Source: Bacteroidota bacterium
Lineage (GTDB): Bacteria > Bacteroidota > Rhodothermia > Rhodothermales > Rubricoccaceae
DNA: 5,425 bases
NCBI GenBank assembly: GCA_022564455.1
Contig: JADFLK010000175.1
Coordinates: 1 to 5,425 of the forward strand
Reading direction: 5' to 3'
Below are positions 5,326-5,425 of this stretch, piece by piece (position 1 is the stretch's first letter; each line of letters starts with the position of its first letter). The notes beneath the pieces are model-generated. The model was not told the origin of the DNA. It ran no database searches and saw only the letters and a program-made list of their open reading frames with translations. The translations under genes and the position numbers were made by a program.

Positions 5326-5425
5326 ACCTTGAACGCCGAAGAGGGACCGCTCCACCCTTTCCTTCCTCTCCAGATACAGCGACCGAAAGAGCATAAACGC
5401 CGTCTTGGCGGTCTGGTCGGTGAAC
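5254..5425 (-). CDS. 3' end of an unrecognised gene, running off the window
   Basis: On the minus strand a frame is open from the window edge (first full codon 5424-5422) to a TAG at 5254-5256, giving 56 residues. It includes FTDQTAKTAFMLFRSLYLERKERV and then SLFGVQGLREL, which reads like a natural helical C-terminus. By hand count, about 28 of the first 35 codons end in G or C, like der and unlike the neighbouring nuclease gene. I do not recognise the family. It overlaps the last 72 nt of the nuclease gene in a convergent orientation. That overlap is unusual and may mean the original stop was lost, with the frame running into foreign DNA; the codon bias fades beyond about 5320. A short plus-strand frame across 5326-5425 is also open, so the call is provisional. 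Confidence 0.45.
   Translation of the reverse strand, partial: FTDQTAKTAFMLFRSLYLERKERVERSLFGVQGLRELRASNLPRFIDDCVQVLCWS

Noticed and set aside
1..5425. tRNA, rRNA, CRISPR array, phage attachment site
   Set aside because: No cloverleaf, rRNA-like stretch or regularly spaced direct repeats were seen on reading through both strands.

Overview
The window looks like chromosomal DNA from a moderately GC-rich bacterium. Three things point, tentatively, to the Bacteroidota/Rhodothermota side: none of the recognised genes has a convincing Shine-Dalgarno sequence, the Der GTPase has the short two-domain form, and both Msr enzymes are lipoproteins. This placement is an inference from sequence style, not a database result.

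Layout from left to right. (1) 48-803 (+): a 251-aa protein with the motif pattern of the uracil-DNA-glycosylase-like fold, function unknown. (2) 812-2116 (-): der (engA), the double-GTPase ribosome assembly factor, convergent with gene 1 and only 8 bp away. (3) 2117-2311: a divergent der/msrA control region with three copies of GGAGAAC and a GTTGTGATACAAC palindrome. (4) 2312-2986 (+): msrA as a lipoprotein. (5) 2988-3151: a short MITE-like inverted-repeat element. (6) 3182-3718 (+): msrB as a lipoprotein with a single cysteine left for catalysis. (7) 3719-3767: two hairpins in the convergent gap. (8) 3776-4510 (-): a DUF4928-type protein of the kind found beside restriction-modification genes, apparently lacking its N-terminal part. 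(9) 4549-5325 (+): a PD-(D/E)XK (DUF3883-like) nuclease gene interrupted by an in-frame TAA at codon 15. (10) 5254-5425 (-): the 3' end of an unrecognised gene that runs off the window.

How they fit together. MsrA and MsrB repair the S and R epimers of methionine sulfoxide. Both carry lipoprotein signals, so they should form a membrane-anchored repair pair outside the cytoplasm. der is an unrelated housekeeping gene that shares their upstream region. The right third looks like a remnant of a restriction or defence island: two divergent restriction-associated genes, one apparently 5'-truncated and one with a nonsense codon, and no methyltransferase in view. By hand count, about half of third codon positions are G or C in gene 1 and in the PD-(D/E)XK gene, against roughly 70% in der. 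This fits acquired DNA on both sides of a core der-msrA-msrB block.

I see no tRNA, rRNA, CRISPR array or complete transposase. The strongest candidate for something new is the degraded DUF4928/PD-(D/E)XK pair. It is more likely a relic of a known association than a working novel system.
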